DNA of 64,000 bases. Source: Pseudisothecium myosuroides. Taxonomy: Eukaryota > Streptophyta > Bryopsida > Hypnales > Lembophyllaceae. The position numbers and the translations under genes are program-made. The DNA is taken from NCBI GenBank assembly GCA_951799445.1, contig OX637287.1:31576224-31640223 (forward strand), written 5' to 3'. Below the pieces are notes generated by a model, which ran no database searches, was not told the DNA's origin, and worked only from the letters and a program-made list of their open reading frames with translations. Every line of letters starts with the position of its first letter. Position 1 is the stretch's first letter. This document shows, piece after piece, positions 46,992-57,202 of this stretch.

Positions 46992-47493
46992 GATAGGTCG
47001 GAAGAGCCGACCCTTACTTTATTTTTTATGCTCCAGAGGTAATTAGGAGCTTAGAGGTTCGCAAGGAGTATTTCTAGAATTCGATGAATAGCCTTTGGAC
47101 AACTGTCAAATAAAGTGTCAGTATACTGAAACCCGGAAATTGTAGGAGTGACGAATTCCGCAGAAAGGAAACTTCCTCCACGACAAAGAGCGCCATGTTG
47201 AACGAGTTATGACGGTGCAATGGGTTAGTATGGATTGACCAGTCATTCGTCATCATCGGTCTAACAGAATAAAATGATGCCGTTAGTGTTTCTCAGTTAA
47301 GCTTCAAAACTGTAATCATTTGTCCTTGTTGGTATGCTTAAAAGGGTTACAACTCCGCTGGGCTGCGAAATATTGTCATTATGGCTGAAGCATTCAAAAT
47401 AATACGTAAATAGTTGTAATGATACATAAATAGGACTAGGGTAGTTAGTATTGCGTGGAGTGGAAATGACATTGAATTTCTGCACCCTTTAGA
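46992..47493. other. MULE interior, no gene seen
   Basis: About 500 bp between C2 and the next open frame. The five bases 46987-46991 are the right AGTAT duplication. Nothing coding was recognised; it may be part of the intergenic promoter region. Confidence 0.4.
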
Positions 47494-47826
47494 ATGCCAA
47501 AGAGACAGAGACGAAAGGCTTTGTATTTTACAACCCCGAAGCGCCTGAAGAAGTCTAGAATCATGAGGGAACTGCGATCAAATGCTAGGATAGCAAATGC
47601 AGGAGAGACTGTTAGAGTACTGGAATTTGTTTGCGGGGAACCGTCAGTTAGCGGAGTGGAGGTTTCTCCTTCAAATATTGCAGAGGACACCATGCAGCGA
47701 GGACTTCCAGAGAATACCACCCCAGCAAGCAGCGAAAGCGGGAGTACACTTGATGAGAGTGCTGGTGATCGCGAAAACGGGCCAAGTAGAGAGACCACCT
47801 CAGAGCGAGGTAATGTGACAACTAAA
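47494..47826 (+). CDS. Small basic open frame, possible first exon
   Basis: This is a frame of 111 codons opening MPKRQRRKALYFTTPKRLKK, with a very basic N-terminus and then an acidic, Ser/Glu-rich part. I do not recognise it. A donor-like GAG|GTAATG at 47809 would leave one base, and an acceptor near 49396 (TTGAG|GAATTTGG) would join in phase to the codons preceding ATG 49435, so it could be the first exon of the ParB-methyltransferase gene. That acceptor is poor, so a chance or separate small frame is equally possible. Confidence 0.35.
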
Positions 47827-48560
47827 TGATTTGTTCGTCTCAAAACATCATTGTTAGGGTTCATGAAGATTATGAAACAGGTACCTTGTGCATTAAGTAG
47901 AGGGTGTAAACCATCATCTCAGGTTCACGTAATGATGAATTCTGTGCAATCATTATCATGTAATTGCGAAATCATTGCAAGTGGAGTCGCTAGAGGCTTT
48001 ACTACATTGCAAAGAGAAGCAGCGTGTCCTTGAAGGTGTGCTTCGTAGTTTGATCCCAGATAGAGTTGAGTAATCTATTTATTGAGGGACGTCGGGATTG
48101 AGAGCTTGAGTTCGGCGATCCAACTGACACGATTGCAGCTACTCGGGTGAAGGCTGTAAATTGGTGGGCTTCATCCGTGATTGACACTGGCATCTCTCGT
48201 TGGCTTGCGGTATGGCTTGCGTGCAATTTCTCTCCTTTAGCTTGCATGCTAGTTTTGCTCCATTAGCTCGATGCTGTTTTGCTCCATTGGCTCCGTGCTA
48301 GTTCCTCCCTCTCTAAAAATCTTCTTTCTGGTGGTTTAGTGCCCTGTTTGGTGACTTCTTGCTAGTATCTCCTAGCTGGTTTTGCATTGTTTTGCTGCCA
48401 AATTATTGGTTTCGCAACTTCAGATTGACTAGGTCTTTCATGCTGGTTTCGCTCCAGTAAGTGCTGGTTTGTTCCTTTGGCTTGCTTGCTGGTTTTGGCA
48501 CCGTTGGTTTACGATTTCGTTGGCTATGTTGGCTTGCTTGTTTAGGGTCTAGCCCGGGGT
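47827..48560. other. MULE interior, GT-rich, no gene seen
   Basis: This is T/G-rich DNA with loosely repeated TGCTGGTTTTGCTCC-like words (about 48230-48640). No coding pattern was seen. It could be an intron or a leader of the downstream gene. Confidence 0.4.
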
Positions 48561-48824
48561 TTTTTTATGGTTAAGCTAAGTTGCTTTGCATGCTGGTTGG
48601 CTATTTCGGCTTGCTCATTTGGGGATTAGCTCCGTTAGTAAACTGTGCTGGTTTAGCCCTTTCCCTTGAATTCTGGTGTCTCCCAATTGGCTCCTCGTTT
48701 GATTCCCCCAGTTGGATCGCTGTTTTGCCCAATTCTCCCAATTCTCTCCATACATCTTTCCCCATTCGCAGCGTGCTGGTTCCCAATTTGTATCCTTTCC
48801 CCATTCGCTCCGTTGGTTCCTTAC

Positions 48825-49105
48825 TCTGTCGCCCCGAGCTTGGTTGCCCCGAGCTGCTCGCCCCGAACTGGTCGCAACAAGCTTGTCGCCCCCAGCTGCT
48901 TGCAACGAGTAAGTCGCCCCGAGCTGGTCTCCCCGAGCTAGTCGCCCCTAGCTATTTGCCCCGAGCTGGTCTCCCCGAGCTGCTCGCCCCAACCTCGTCT
49001 CCCCGAGCTGGTCTCCCCAAGCTGGTCTCCCCAAGCTCGTCGCCCCGAGCTGCTTGCCCCGAACTGGTCGCCCCAAACTGGTCGCCCCGAGCTGTGTCCC
49101 CCGAG
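48825..49105 (+). repeat. 12-bp tandem repeat (CCCCGAGCTGGTCG)
   Basis: About twenty degenerate units of the form YCCCCGAGCTGGTC run head to tail. The long proline/serine-rich open frame across it (48581-49162) is the translation of the repeat and has no independent support as a gene. Confidence 0.85.
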
Positions 49106-49567
49106 CTTACTCGCCGTTCATGCTCTCCCCGTCTTTCCTGCTCAGGGCCGTTGTGGGATTAAGGTTTCGATTTTCTCCGCTTGCACCACTCTGCTCAATC
49201 TCGATGACCTCAGTTCTCTCCGTACGCTAATTTTTTGCTAAAGTTTAGGTTTTCGATCCGTGTAGGGTTTCCCACGACTAACAATTTTCTAAGTGATTAG
49301 GTCTTCCACTCCGATTTTGCTCCCCTGTGTCATACCCTGGACAACTAGTTTAGGGTTTTTCAATCTGCTCCTTGTCTGAATTCGCAATGACTTGAGGAAT
49401 TTGGGAATGTTCTCTGGCTACATCACCCGTGAAGATGGTGGAGACGTCCGAGACCACGGAGTGCGCGGAGAAGATGTGCGTGGAGTTGGAAGGCGGCAAC
49501 CCTTCCCAAACCACGCAAACAGAACCAGGTAAGTCACAATTCCGTAACCTCGAACACACAAGCACTT

Positions 49568-49752
49568 CCAGCACTCCCTTAGAGGGAGTGCCGATGTCGG
49601 CACTCCCTCTAGGGGAGTGCTGATGCTCCTTCCAGCACTCCCTTAGAGGGAGTGCCGATGTCCGCACTCCCTCTAGGGGAGTGCTGATGCTCCTTCCGGC
49701 ACTCCCTTAGAGGGAGTGCCGATGTCCGCACTCCCTCTAGGGGAGTGCTGAT
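49568..49752 (+). repeat. 64-bp tandem double-hairpin array in intron 1
   Basis: Three units start at 49568, 49632 and 49696. Each holds two perfect hairpins, GCACTCCCT-TAG-AGGGAGTGC and GCACTCCC-TCTAG-GGGAGTGC, joined by CGATGTCG, so a unit can fold as paired stems. The array fills most of the first intron. The core GAGTGCCGATGTCGGCACTC is related to the palindrome in intron 4. Confidence 0.88.
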
Positions 49753-50985
49753 TCCACTCTCTGGTACCCTCTGCTACTGCCACTTTTGTTTTTCCTTCTC
49801 AATTTTAAGTCTTGTTCTGAAATTCTGCAGGTGAGATGGATAATCTGACTGATCCTGGGAGAACAGACGGGGGACAGTCTTTGTCGCAACCAGAAATTCA
49901 CGAGTCAAGTGCGTCTTCTTGACAGCCTGACATTCTCGAATATGGTTTAGGAGAGTTTGGGTGATTGTCTGGCTACTTGCTAATGATGTTCTTTTTGCAG
50001 AAGAAGCGGGTAACGAGGATGTCAAGACTTCCCAGGACGCGCAGATTGCTAGAAAAGAAACGACGGAGATGACGGCAGAGGAGCTTGGGAAGGAAATGGA
50101 CAAGATGGTGTTGCAGGAGTCAGCCAATACAAACATTGTGTTGGATAAGCTCCGTTTCAAGCCAAGGGAGAAGTCAAAACTGAACATCCCCCTCTGTCGT
50201 ATGAAAGCTTTGGCTGCGGTTCGGCCATACCCGAAGAACGACGTCATGGCACTAGGCTCACATTTCGTAAGTACCAGATATATGGACGGCCATGGTGTCT
50301 TCTACGTCGCCTTGCAAGACAACGAGGGCAAAACACGGGATGTGACGGACAAGGAGGTGGCCTCCTGGAGTCCGTTGTGGGTTGATGCAAACAACAACTT
50401 CAAGAAGGAGCTAGAGAAGGAAGACTCGTGGAAGCAATTCTTGGGGAAAATGTTCTTCGTCTGGGATGGCAACCATCGGCTGGCTGCCTGGCTACCGATA
50501 ATCAACAGAGACCACGGGGACGATCCGTCATGGCATTACGCAGTTGAATCCATTGTCTTGGAGGTTGAGGGCCAGATTGGGCCACTACTCACCGCGCTGC
50601 ACCAAGTGAACTGGTAATTTACAAGGCAGAGACCATTCCTCATAGTGTTTTATTGCGAGTAGTATGTCCTTTTCAGTTCTAACTTTGATTGGCTGAAACA
50701 GGAGAAACCAGACATGTCACGTGAAGTTAAACCTAGTTCATAAGCTGTACAGGCTTGAGAATATAGCTGGTCAACCCCTGTCCTACTTCGAGAATCTAGT
50801 TACCAAAGAGGAGCTAGCTGACGCCGAGAAGAAGCAGAAAACAAAGACTTGAACTTGGTACACCTTGACGCTTGACGGGCTAATTAGCGTTCTCTATCAG
50901 GTGCGGGGGTGTTATGTACTTTCATGATTCTGTATGGAGTTGATTGTTATGACCTCTGTTGTTTGCTTTTCGACTGAAGAATTAG

Positions 50986-51003
50986 AGTGCCGATATCGGC
51001 ACT
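50986..51003. repeat. 18-bp perfect palindrome in intron 4
   Basis: AGTGCCGATATCGGCACT is a perfect palindrome. The same core occurs at 32811-32824 (an intron of the transposase), as TGCCGATGTCGGC at 49589 and 52624 (introns 1 and 6) and as CTCCGATATCGGAG at 56270. Confidence 0.85.
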
Positions 51004-54000
51004 TGCTGTGTCGATTGTGGGAGTCAGCTTTAACCTCGGATAAGAAGCCTAATTGCGTGTTCATTGTCTTGCAGCAAGAGCTAGGTGATGCAGTAGCTCA
51101 TGCGACTAGGAGATTCAAGGAGAAGTATCCGGAGAAATCGAAAGAATGGACTACTGGGAAGCTGTATGACGCCATTGGAAAGGCTGTCGACAAAGTGAAG
51201 AAGGATATGTCATCTGATGTAAAGAAATAGCTTCCTATTGCTGATCCGAGGCAAACACCCCAATTCATAGAGCAAGTTTGCATTCACTATGAGAATCAAG
51301 AGGACGATCTAGAGATGTCGCAGGAGAAGTTGTGGTATCTTTCAACCTCCATCATGGATCCGGCAGTGAAAGTCAAGTGGCTGGAGCAGTGGAACAAACC
51401 TGCCTTGCTTCGGGAAGCTATGAAGTTCCCAAAGACCAAGTTTCCTGATCATGCTTTTCCTGAGTGGCTTCACAAGGCAACCTGGTGGGTACAGGTAACT
51501 TCTTTTACCTTTTCTTCTTTCTTTTGAATTCGATTATGGACCCGTCAGAGTTAATTCTGACTCCTTGTTACAGTTGGCTAGTTCTGTGCAGGAACTATTC
51601 GATGCAGCTCTCTCTGAGCTGGATGTTACGATCAATTATCTCCCACCTGGTGAAAGTCCAATTCCTAGCATCGCGGATTATGTGGAGCAGAATCGTATCC
51701 AGCTTTGGGATAATGCATTCTCCCATGAGTTTAGTGGCAAAGGAGTTCACAAGAATCATCCTCCAGAGTTTCAAGTCGGTCTGGAGCAAGCTGTGGCCAG
51801 GGTTCTGTATCGGTATTTCAAGTTCGTGCTGCACGCAACGCAACGTCGAAGTTGCCGTCGTTCTTCCCAAGCTACTTGGACAGACGTGCCGACAATTGCA
51901 TGATATCGGATGAGATCGCCAGGAAGTGGAAGAAGGAGCATTGGGAAGTTTGTAGGTGGTACATTGACTGCCCTCTGAACTATCCTCCTCCCTTCGAGAT
52001 CGATTTAAGGAACAAGGTGCAACCAGATTTATCCGGGTTGAAGACGGTTCTTGAGACAGCGGCACCGGAGGGTCCTGCCAAGAAGACAAGGGGCTCAAAG
52101 AGGAAGGCCGAAGAAGAAGCAAAGAAGAAGGCAACCTCCGATGCGGCGGCCACTCAAGAGAGTGATGTAGTGGCCTCTGTTAGTGCCAGAAAAGCTGCTG
52201 GACCATCAGTGCGTCCATTGCCGGACGTGGATACGGACATGGAAGTGCTGGATGTGGTTCACCCCCCTCCTCCGCAGCCTAGTCCAGGTGGTGCTCAGAA
52301 TCCTCTTTTGCCTGCTCTTCATGCGCTATCGAGCCCGCTGTCATTTGGTACGCAGAAGCTGAAGAACATAGTCACCACAAGCAAAGGAGCCTTATCATCA
52401 GCATCTTTTCTTCAATCCTTAGTCTGTGTTCAAAATTCCAGCCTGTTCCAGATTATGGAGGCTCTTCCGGACGTGCACACTTGCCTCGACACTGTCAACA
52501 AGTTTGTTCTCAAGGTTTGTCTCTTCAATCACCAGTTCCCCTTATTCATTGTCCGTTATTTGCCTGTCTGAGTTATGGGTTGTTGCTATTATGATGCCTT
52601 GACATTCCACGGTTTAGAGCCATTGCCGATGTCGGCTCTTGGGGATTCTTTGTCAGTGTCTACATTGTGTTGTTGGGATAGTTGTTTCTTTTTTTGAGCA
52701 AATTGGATTCTCAATGCGTTTGTGTTATGCCATTATCATATAATCAATTCCATCCTTTTTAATGTCCAGGTCAAGAAAGAAGACGGTGCCAAGGCTTTGA
52801 ATAAGGCTTGTCCGCACAGTGGCTTTGACTTGATTCTTGGCGATCTTAAAGATGGCCTCTGGGTTCCTTCCATTTCAGTGAACCCTGGAGATGTCCCGGC
52901 CTGGAATGAGTACTCTGAGCAGCAGACTGAAAGTGTTTTCGAGTTTGCAGAACATTTTCTTCACGGGGCGGGTGCGATTCTATTATTTGTCCCAGATGTT
53001 CCACGGATCCGGACAGATGTGCTGTCATATGCAAACGGCTACAGCTTCATTCTACATCGAGAGTGGTGGGGAATTAATGACCTGCCTTCTGCATCGTATT
53101 ACAACTTAAAAAATAAGGTTAGTACTGTTTTGAATCAATTTTTGGAATCATTGGATTCGAGTCACTGGATTGTAATTTACATTCTGCCTGGCCTAATTGA
53201 ATTTCGCCGCAATCTTCATTTACAGAGCAGAGGATTCCGGATTCAACTCTTCATATACCGCGCCATGGATGCTAGCAAATTCACGATAGCGACCGATGAA
53301 TCACTTGCGGAGTTCGGTATGGGAATTGCTCAATCGGATGTGTTATTTAATTTCACTTCCGCGGCCTCTCAATCCATGAATGGATCTGATCCATGGAGAG
53401 GCGCCCGTGAGAAGGATCCTGTTTTCCTTCAAATGCTGATCGAGGCTTTTACCAAGCCGGGGTCCATCATCCTCAATGCATTTGCTTCTCTCGCTGAGTA
53501 CTGCTTTCTCTCGTGATGAATTTTTCTTTTGTTCTCCTTGGTCATGTTCTAAACTAAATTCTTTCATCTACTTCCAGGTAATTCTATTCGAGCTTGCAGA
53601 GGTATTGGACGACACATTGCGGCCCTCGAAGACGACGTCTTCATCTTCAGGGCTAAGTTGCAGCAGTTCCACCAGGTCAAAGCTCCAGCTCGAATTGAAC
53701 TTCCCGCTATCGACACTCCACCAGAGATTGCACTGGACGTTCCTATTTGGCAGATCACTAAGAAGAACAGATTCAGTAAGTAAGTCTCGCGCTTGATCCT
53801 ATTATCTTTCAGTCTTCTGTTCATGGCCTACAATTTACTTATACAAACTTGTTTGACTCAGAGTGATCCCTCTACTTCAATCTCCGGCCAAAGACTACTT
53901 TATGGCGCCGTGGGATGCAGACGTCGCTATGTTGCAAGCGGCAGAATCTTCTTCAACCCCCAGGCGCAGTGATAGAAGTTTTCCTAGACGTGTTTGTCGT

Positions 54001-54081
54001 TTTATTGATGAAGAGGCAAACGTTGATATGGAACCAAGACCAGCATCTTCTGGCAGTTCCTCGACTTTTACATTTTCATAA

Positions 54082-54640
54082 TTCCTATGTCTCCCAGATT
54101 TATTGTTTGAGTTCTAATTACATTACATACATCTTGTGTTTCCATTTGTAATGTTCATTGTCTGTATATGCTGATGTAATGGTTCATCTTAGCATCCTTT
54201 CAGAGTAAAATTGAATTCCGTCGTTCACTTGAATTATATTAATTCATCAAAGTCTTTTTGGCTTCGGCTACGCTCACTAATACCAAGGAATTATTTAACA
54301 TGCACTGCAATAAAAATCAAACCCTCCAAAATTTGTGGAAGTTTTTCATGATTTTAATCTTCACTTTGTCCATAAAATTGTTGCCGTCTGTTTGCTCTAT
54401 CAGCAGAATGTACTCACAATATAATTTTTCTGAATGGACGCTCTAAGAGGACATTTCGTTTCTGTTGACGACCATCCCTACATCCTCAATAATTTTCAAT
54501 TTTTTTTTTTAATATTCGAAACACACTCATGGCTGCAGTTTTTTGAAGAATATGAAATGGTTCTATTTGGACTAATGGTGTGATAATATTCAATGAAACC
54601 TTAATTTATTTTAAGGAACTTTTCAGGTGGCGTCACAATA
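54082..54640. other. 3' flank of the fusion gene, no gene seen
   Basis: AT-rich DNA after the last exon, presumably the 3' untranslated region and terminator. AATAAA-like words are absent close to the stop, while ATGTAATGG near 54174 and AGAGTAAAATTG near 54205 lie in a plausible polyadenylation zone. Confidence 0.4.
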
Positions 54641-54653
54641 TCAACGGCTATAG

Positions 54654-54815
54654 GGTATGAACGGCCATTGGATAACAACAAATATAGGGTAACTGCGGCC
54701 ATTGGATAACAACGGCCACAGGGTATCCACGGCCATAGGATAACAACAACTATTGGGTATCCACGGCCATAGGATAACAGCGACCATTGGGTATCCACGG
54801 CCATAGGGTACCTGC
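54654..54815 (+). repeat. 34-bp subterminal array, MULE right end
   Basis: Five units of the form GGGTATCCACGGCCATAGGATAACAAC start near 54654, 54687, 54721, 54755 and 54789, a 34-bp period. The core TATCCACGGCCATAG is the reverse complement of words in the left subterminal region (2872-2937), which fits binding sites for the MULE transposase. Confidence 0.85.
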
Positions 54816-55016
54816 TCAATTTATTTAATTAATTATTTTTGTTTACCCTAAAACCGCCTTGTGCTGCCTAAAATCGTGGTCAATCATTTCTCACATGCGA
54901 CCACACTCATGGCTATAGGGCTTTACTGTTGTAGATCGGTTTTAATTTTTAACTTTTGTTTTGCTTATATTTTATCTCCTACTTTTACTTTTATAGAGAA
55001 TGCCCACTTTGGGGGG

Positions 55017-55086
55017 CTCGGGGCTCGCAAAAGTACGCTCACCGCTCTATGCTCTACGCTCACCGCACGCAAAATAGCATCGTCCC
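55017..55086 (-). repeat. MULE right terminal inverted repeat
   Basis: Read inward on the minus strand it gives GGGACGATGCTATTTTGCG and then GTGAGCGTAGAGC repeats, matching 2702-2775. It is directly followed by ATGGGAGAC (55087-55095). Confidence 0.85.
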
Positions 55087-55095
55087 ATGGGAGAC
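55087..55095. repeat. MULE target-site duplication, right copy
   Basis: ATGGGAGAC, identical to 2693-2701. Confidence 0.9.
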
Positions 55096-56150
55096 CTTGT
55101 ACAATGATGTGACACGATTGTATTTTAATATTCTCATTAATATGATTAGAATTTGCCAATCATGAAGTGCTGCACTTGCAATTGCTACGGGCCACTCCAT
55201 AATTTTTATTTGCCAAATCATTAGCATTTAGTATGAGAGAAACCACTTACATTGAGCGCCCATGCATTCGTAATTGTAACGTTGAACGTGCAAGTTATCA
55301 TTGATTTTAAGTGCCCCAATGATTCATTTGAGATAAACCACTTACATTGAGCCGCCATGCATTCCAAATGATACCGCCCAACATACAAGTCATCATTGTT
55401 TTCAAGGCCGTGCTTGTTGAAGTAGAAGGCAATTATGCTTGTAAAATTTTTTTATAGTCATTATGGCTCATGCTCACGAAGAGTACAAAGAGCTCAAAGA
55501 ACACAAAGAAGCTGAACTTGTGAGTGCTTCTTACAGCATTTTAAAATAAATTTCTAAAACCGCCGGATAAAAGTATTACTTTGTGGCACCATGAATCCAA
55601 TTTGGTCAATTCAAAAATAGATTTTTCCTTTTCACACCCTACAATTTTTTTTCTCCCTGAAACCCCAATTAGGATTCACGACATAAAAACAATTGGGCCA
55701 TGCCTCGTACTTTCATGAACCACAATTTTGTAAGACATATAATTAATAAGCGTCCGTATACGCAAAATTTGTAGAAATAGCAAATATTGTGAACATTATA
55801 TTGAAACTCATGGTCGCATTACAGTCATGCTAGTTTTTTCAAAATTCCTACGTACCAACTCAAAAAGGAATGGGCCATGCCCAGTACTTTCATGAACTAC
55901 AATTCTATAAGTCATAAAAGTCATGCACGTTTGTATGGGAAAAAATTGCATACAAGTTATAATGATTTCATACATGAAATCAAAATTCAAGTCCGCGTGA
56001 AATTCATGATAGCCTTTATACGTTCATCGTTTTGGCGCATTGTTAATGTGAAAGGGGGAAAAAAAAATAACCATACCCAACAGTTTAGAGAATGTAATCC
56101 TAAATATCATGAAAGGTAATGGAATTTACCCTAAATTATATCTCCTAGTT
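55096..56150. other. AT-rich flank, no gene seen
   Basis: This is non-coding flank with loosely repeated phrases: GGGCCATGCCYRGTACTTTCATGAACYACAATT occurs near 55692 and 55869, and CATTGAGC...CATGCATTC near 55253 and 55348. These are old dispersed repeats. No gene was recognised. Confidence 0.45.
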
Positions 56151-56240
56151 TGTGACGCCTCCTAGTTCGGCCACGACGGTGCTTGACGAGGGGAAACCCA
56201 AACATTTAGAAAAAAATGGGGAGTCACCACGTAGCAGGCG

Positions 56241-56368
56241 CGTCACGCAACGAGAGTGGCGGCGCCCAGCTCCGATATCGGAGAGAACCGTCACGCATCA
56301 GGGTGTCATGCAACGAGAGTGGCCGCGCCCTACTCCGATATCAGAGAAAACCATGACGCATTGAAGTG
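56241..56368 (+). repeat. 64-bp tandem repeat before the 5S-like unit
   Basis: GTCACGCAACGAGAGTGG at 56241 recurs as GTCATGCAACGAGAGTGG at 56305, a 64-bp period. Each unit contains CTCCGATATCGGAG or a one-base variant. The array is GC-rich in an AT-rich setting. Confidence 0.75.
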
Positions 56369-56509
56369 TCCGCGTCGCTGCATCAGGGCGTCACACGATG
56401 GGAGTCCCAAGTCCAAGGTGACCGCGGCGCTGCCTTGGAGTGGGAAACACGCCACTAAGAAAAAATTCTCTCAGTCGTGGTTAAATACTTTCGCCTCTGA
56501 TTCTTGCCG

Positions 56510-56627
56510 TGATGCGGTCATACCAAGGCTACTACACCAGATCCCATGAGAACTCTGAAGTGAAGCACCTTTAGGCCGGAATAGTACTGGGATGGATGAC
56601 CTCCCGGGAAGTCCCGGTGCTGCATCC
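56510..56627 (+). rRNA. 5S rRNA-like gene or pseudogene
   Basis: A stretch of 118 bases aligns end to end with plant 5S rRNA: GATGCGGTCATACC, ATCCCATGAGAACTC, GTAGTACT-like TAGTACTGGGATGG, GACCTCCCGGGAAGTCC and GCATCC. The downstream internal control region is well kept, but the box A part reads AAGTGAAGCACCTTTAGGC where plants have AAGTTAAGCGTGCTTGGGC. A TTAAATACT word at about -29 fits the upstream box of plant 5S genes. No T-run terminator follows directly, so a degenerate or displaced copy is likelier than an active gene. Confidence 0.75.
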
Positions 56628-57199
56628 AATTTCTAAAAATTTAGAAAATATTTTTCCAAATGTCATAGAAAGAAATTAAAATAAAAATAAAATCGCAGAA
56701 AAGAATCCAAGCAAGGAATCCAAGGGTTGCATCCAATGGGGAAGAAGGACCATTCTTCCAAAAAAAAATATTATTCCTAAACCAATAGGAAAAATACGTT
56801 CACCTATTATCCATTTTATTTAGGCTTTTAACCTGTAAATGCCCAAGGCACCAAATATTGGTGTCCAAAATACATTGAAGTTAGATTAAGAATTACCAAG
56901 TTACTGTTCTTGGTACTTTTAAATTTTCAAGAACTTCTTTTCAAACTCTAGCCTTAGCATTACATTTATTTTTTGAAAATAAATGATTCTAAATTTTGAG
57001 GGATATAGGAAAAAGGATAAGGTATATTTGGAAAAAACATCACCTTAAAATTTCATTCCAAAAAAATATGACCTTAACCTTCATATTTATATTTCTTTAG
57101 ATTTGACAAATAAAGCTATCACCAAATTTTGATGTCAAAAATACTTTTAAGTTAGAGTGAAAAGAACCAAGTTATTATTTTTGGAACTTATAAATTTTG
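56628..57199. other. AT-rich DNA, no gene seen
   Basis: AT-rich non-coding DNA. A second GTTGCATCCAATGGGG near 56725 repeats the 3' end of the 5S-like unit, suggesting a partial duplication. Confidence 0.4.
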
Positions 57200-57202
57200 A
57201 AA

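Larger units (their letters stand above)
49435..54081 (+). pseudogene. ParB-like/DNA methyltransferase-like fusion gene
   Basis: Ten exons: 49435-49528, 49831-49908, 50001-50613, 50702-50900, 51075-51494, 51574-52514, 52770-53117, 53226-53493, 53578-53779, 53862-54081. All phases agree, giving about 1127 codons once a one-base deletion near 51845 is allowed for. Residues about 115-240 resemble a ParB nuclease-like domain: IPLCRMKALAAVRPYP, then FFVWDGNHRLAAWLP. Residues about 640-655 form a basic run (KKTRGSKRKAEEEAKKK). Residues about 783-1050 resemble a beta-class N4/N6 DNA methyltransferase: FDLILGDLKDGLW at the DPPY position, LIEAFTKPGSIILNAFASL then GNSIRAC at the FxGxG position, and GRHIAALEDD. 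Catalytic DPPY reads GDLK, so activity is doubtful even before decay. Lesions: TGA 50850, TAG 51228, the deletion, and donor CTGAGT at 53494. Fold assignments are by eye. Confidence 0.72.
2702..55086. mobile_element. Mutator-like element with nested insertions
   Basis: This is a DNA transposon with inverted ends (GGGGATTGC... at 2702 and, read on the minus strand from 55086, GGGACGATGC...) that share TGCTATTTTGCGTGCG. It is bounded by the perfect 9-bp duplication ATGGGAGAC. It spans 52,385 bp today. Removing A1 with everything nested in it (5018-32655), A4 (33819-38468), C2 with C3 (39977-46986) and one 5-bp duplication for each leaves about 13,070 bp. The original cargo was a minus-strand MULE/SWIM transposase and a divergent plus-strand ParB-methyltransferase-like gene, with about 2.8 kb between their start codons after C2 is removed. 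Both genes are now disabled. Known MULEs include Pack-MULEs carrying captured genes and autonomous MULEs with accessory genes. A ParB-methyltransferase cargo is, to my knowledge, unreported; that last point is inference. Confidence 0.88.

Noticed and set aside
48581..49162. Open frame of 193 codons rich in Pro, Ser and Leu
   Set aside because: It is the translation of a 12-bp tandem repeat plus flanking T/C-rich DNA, with no other coding sign.
53476..53796. 106-codon frame as a separate gene
   Set aside because: It crosses exon 9 of the fusion gene in the wrong frame; the phase-consistent frame gives GNSIRAC and GRHIAALEDD, which fit a methyltransferase.
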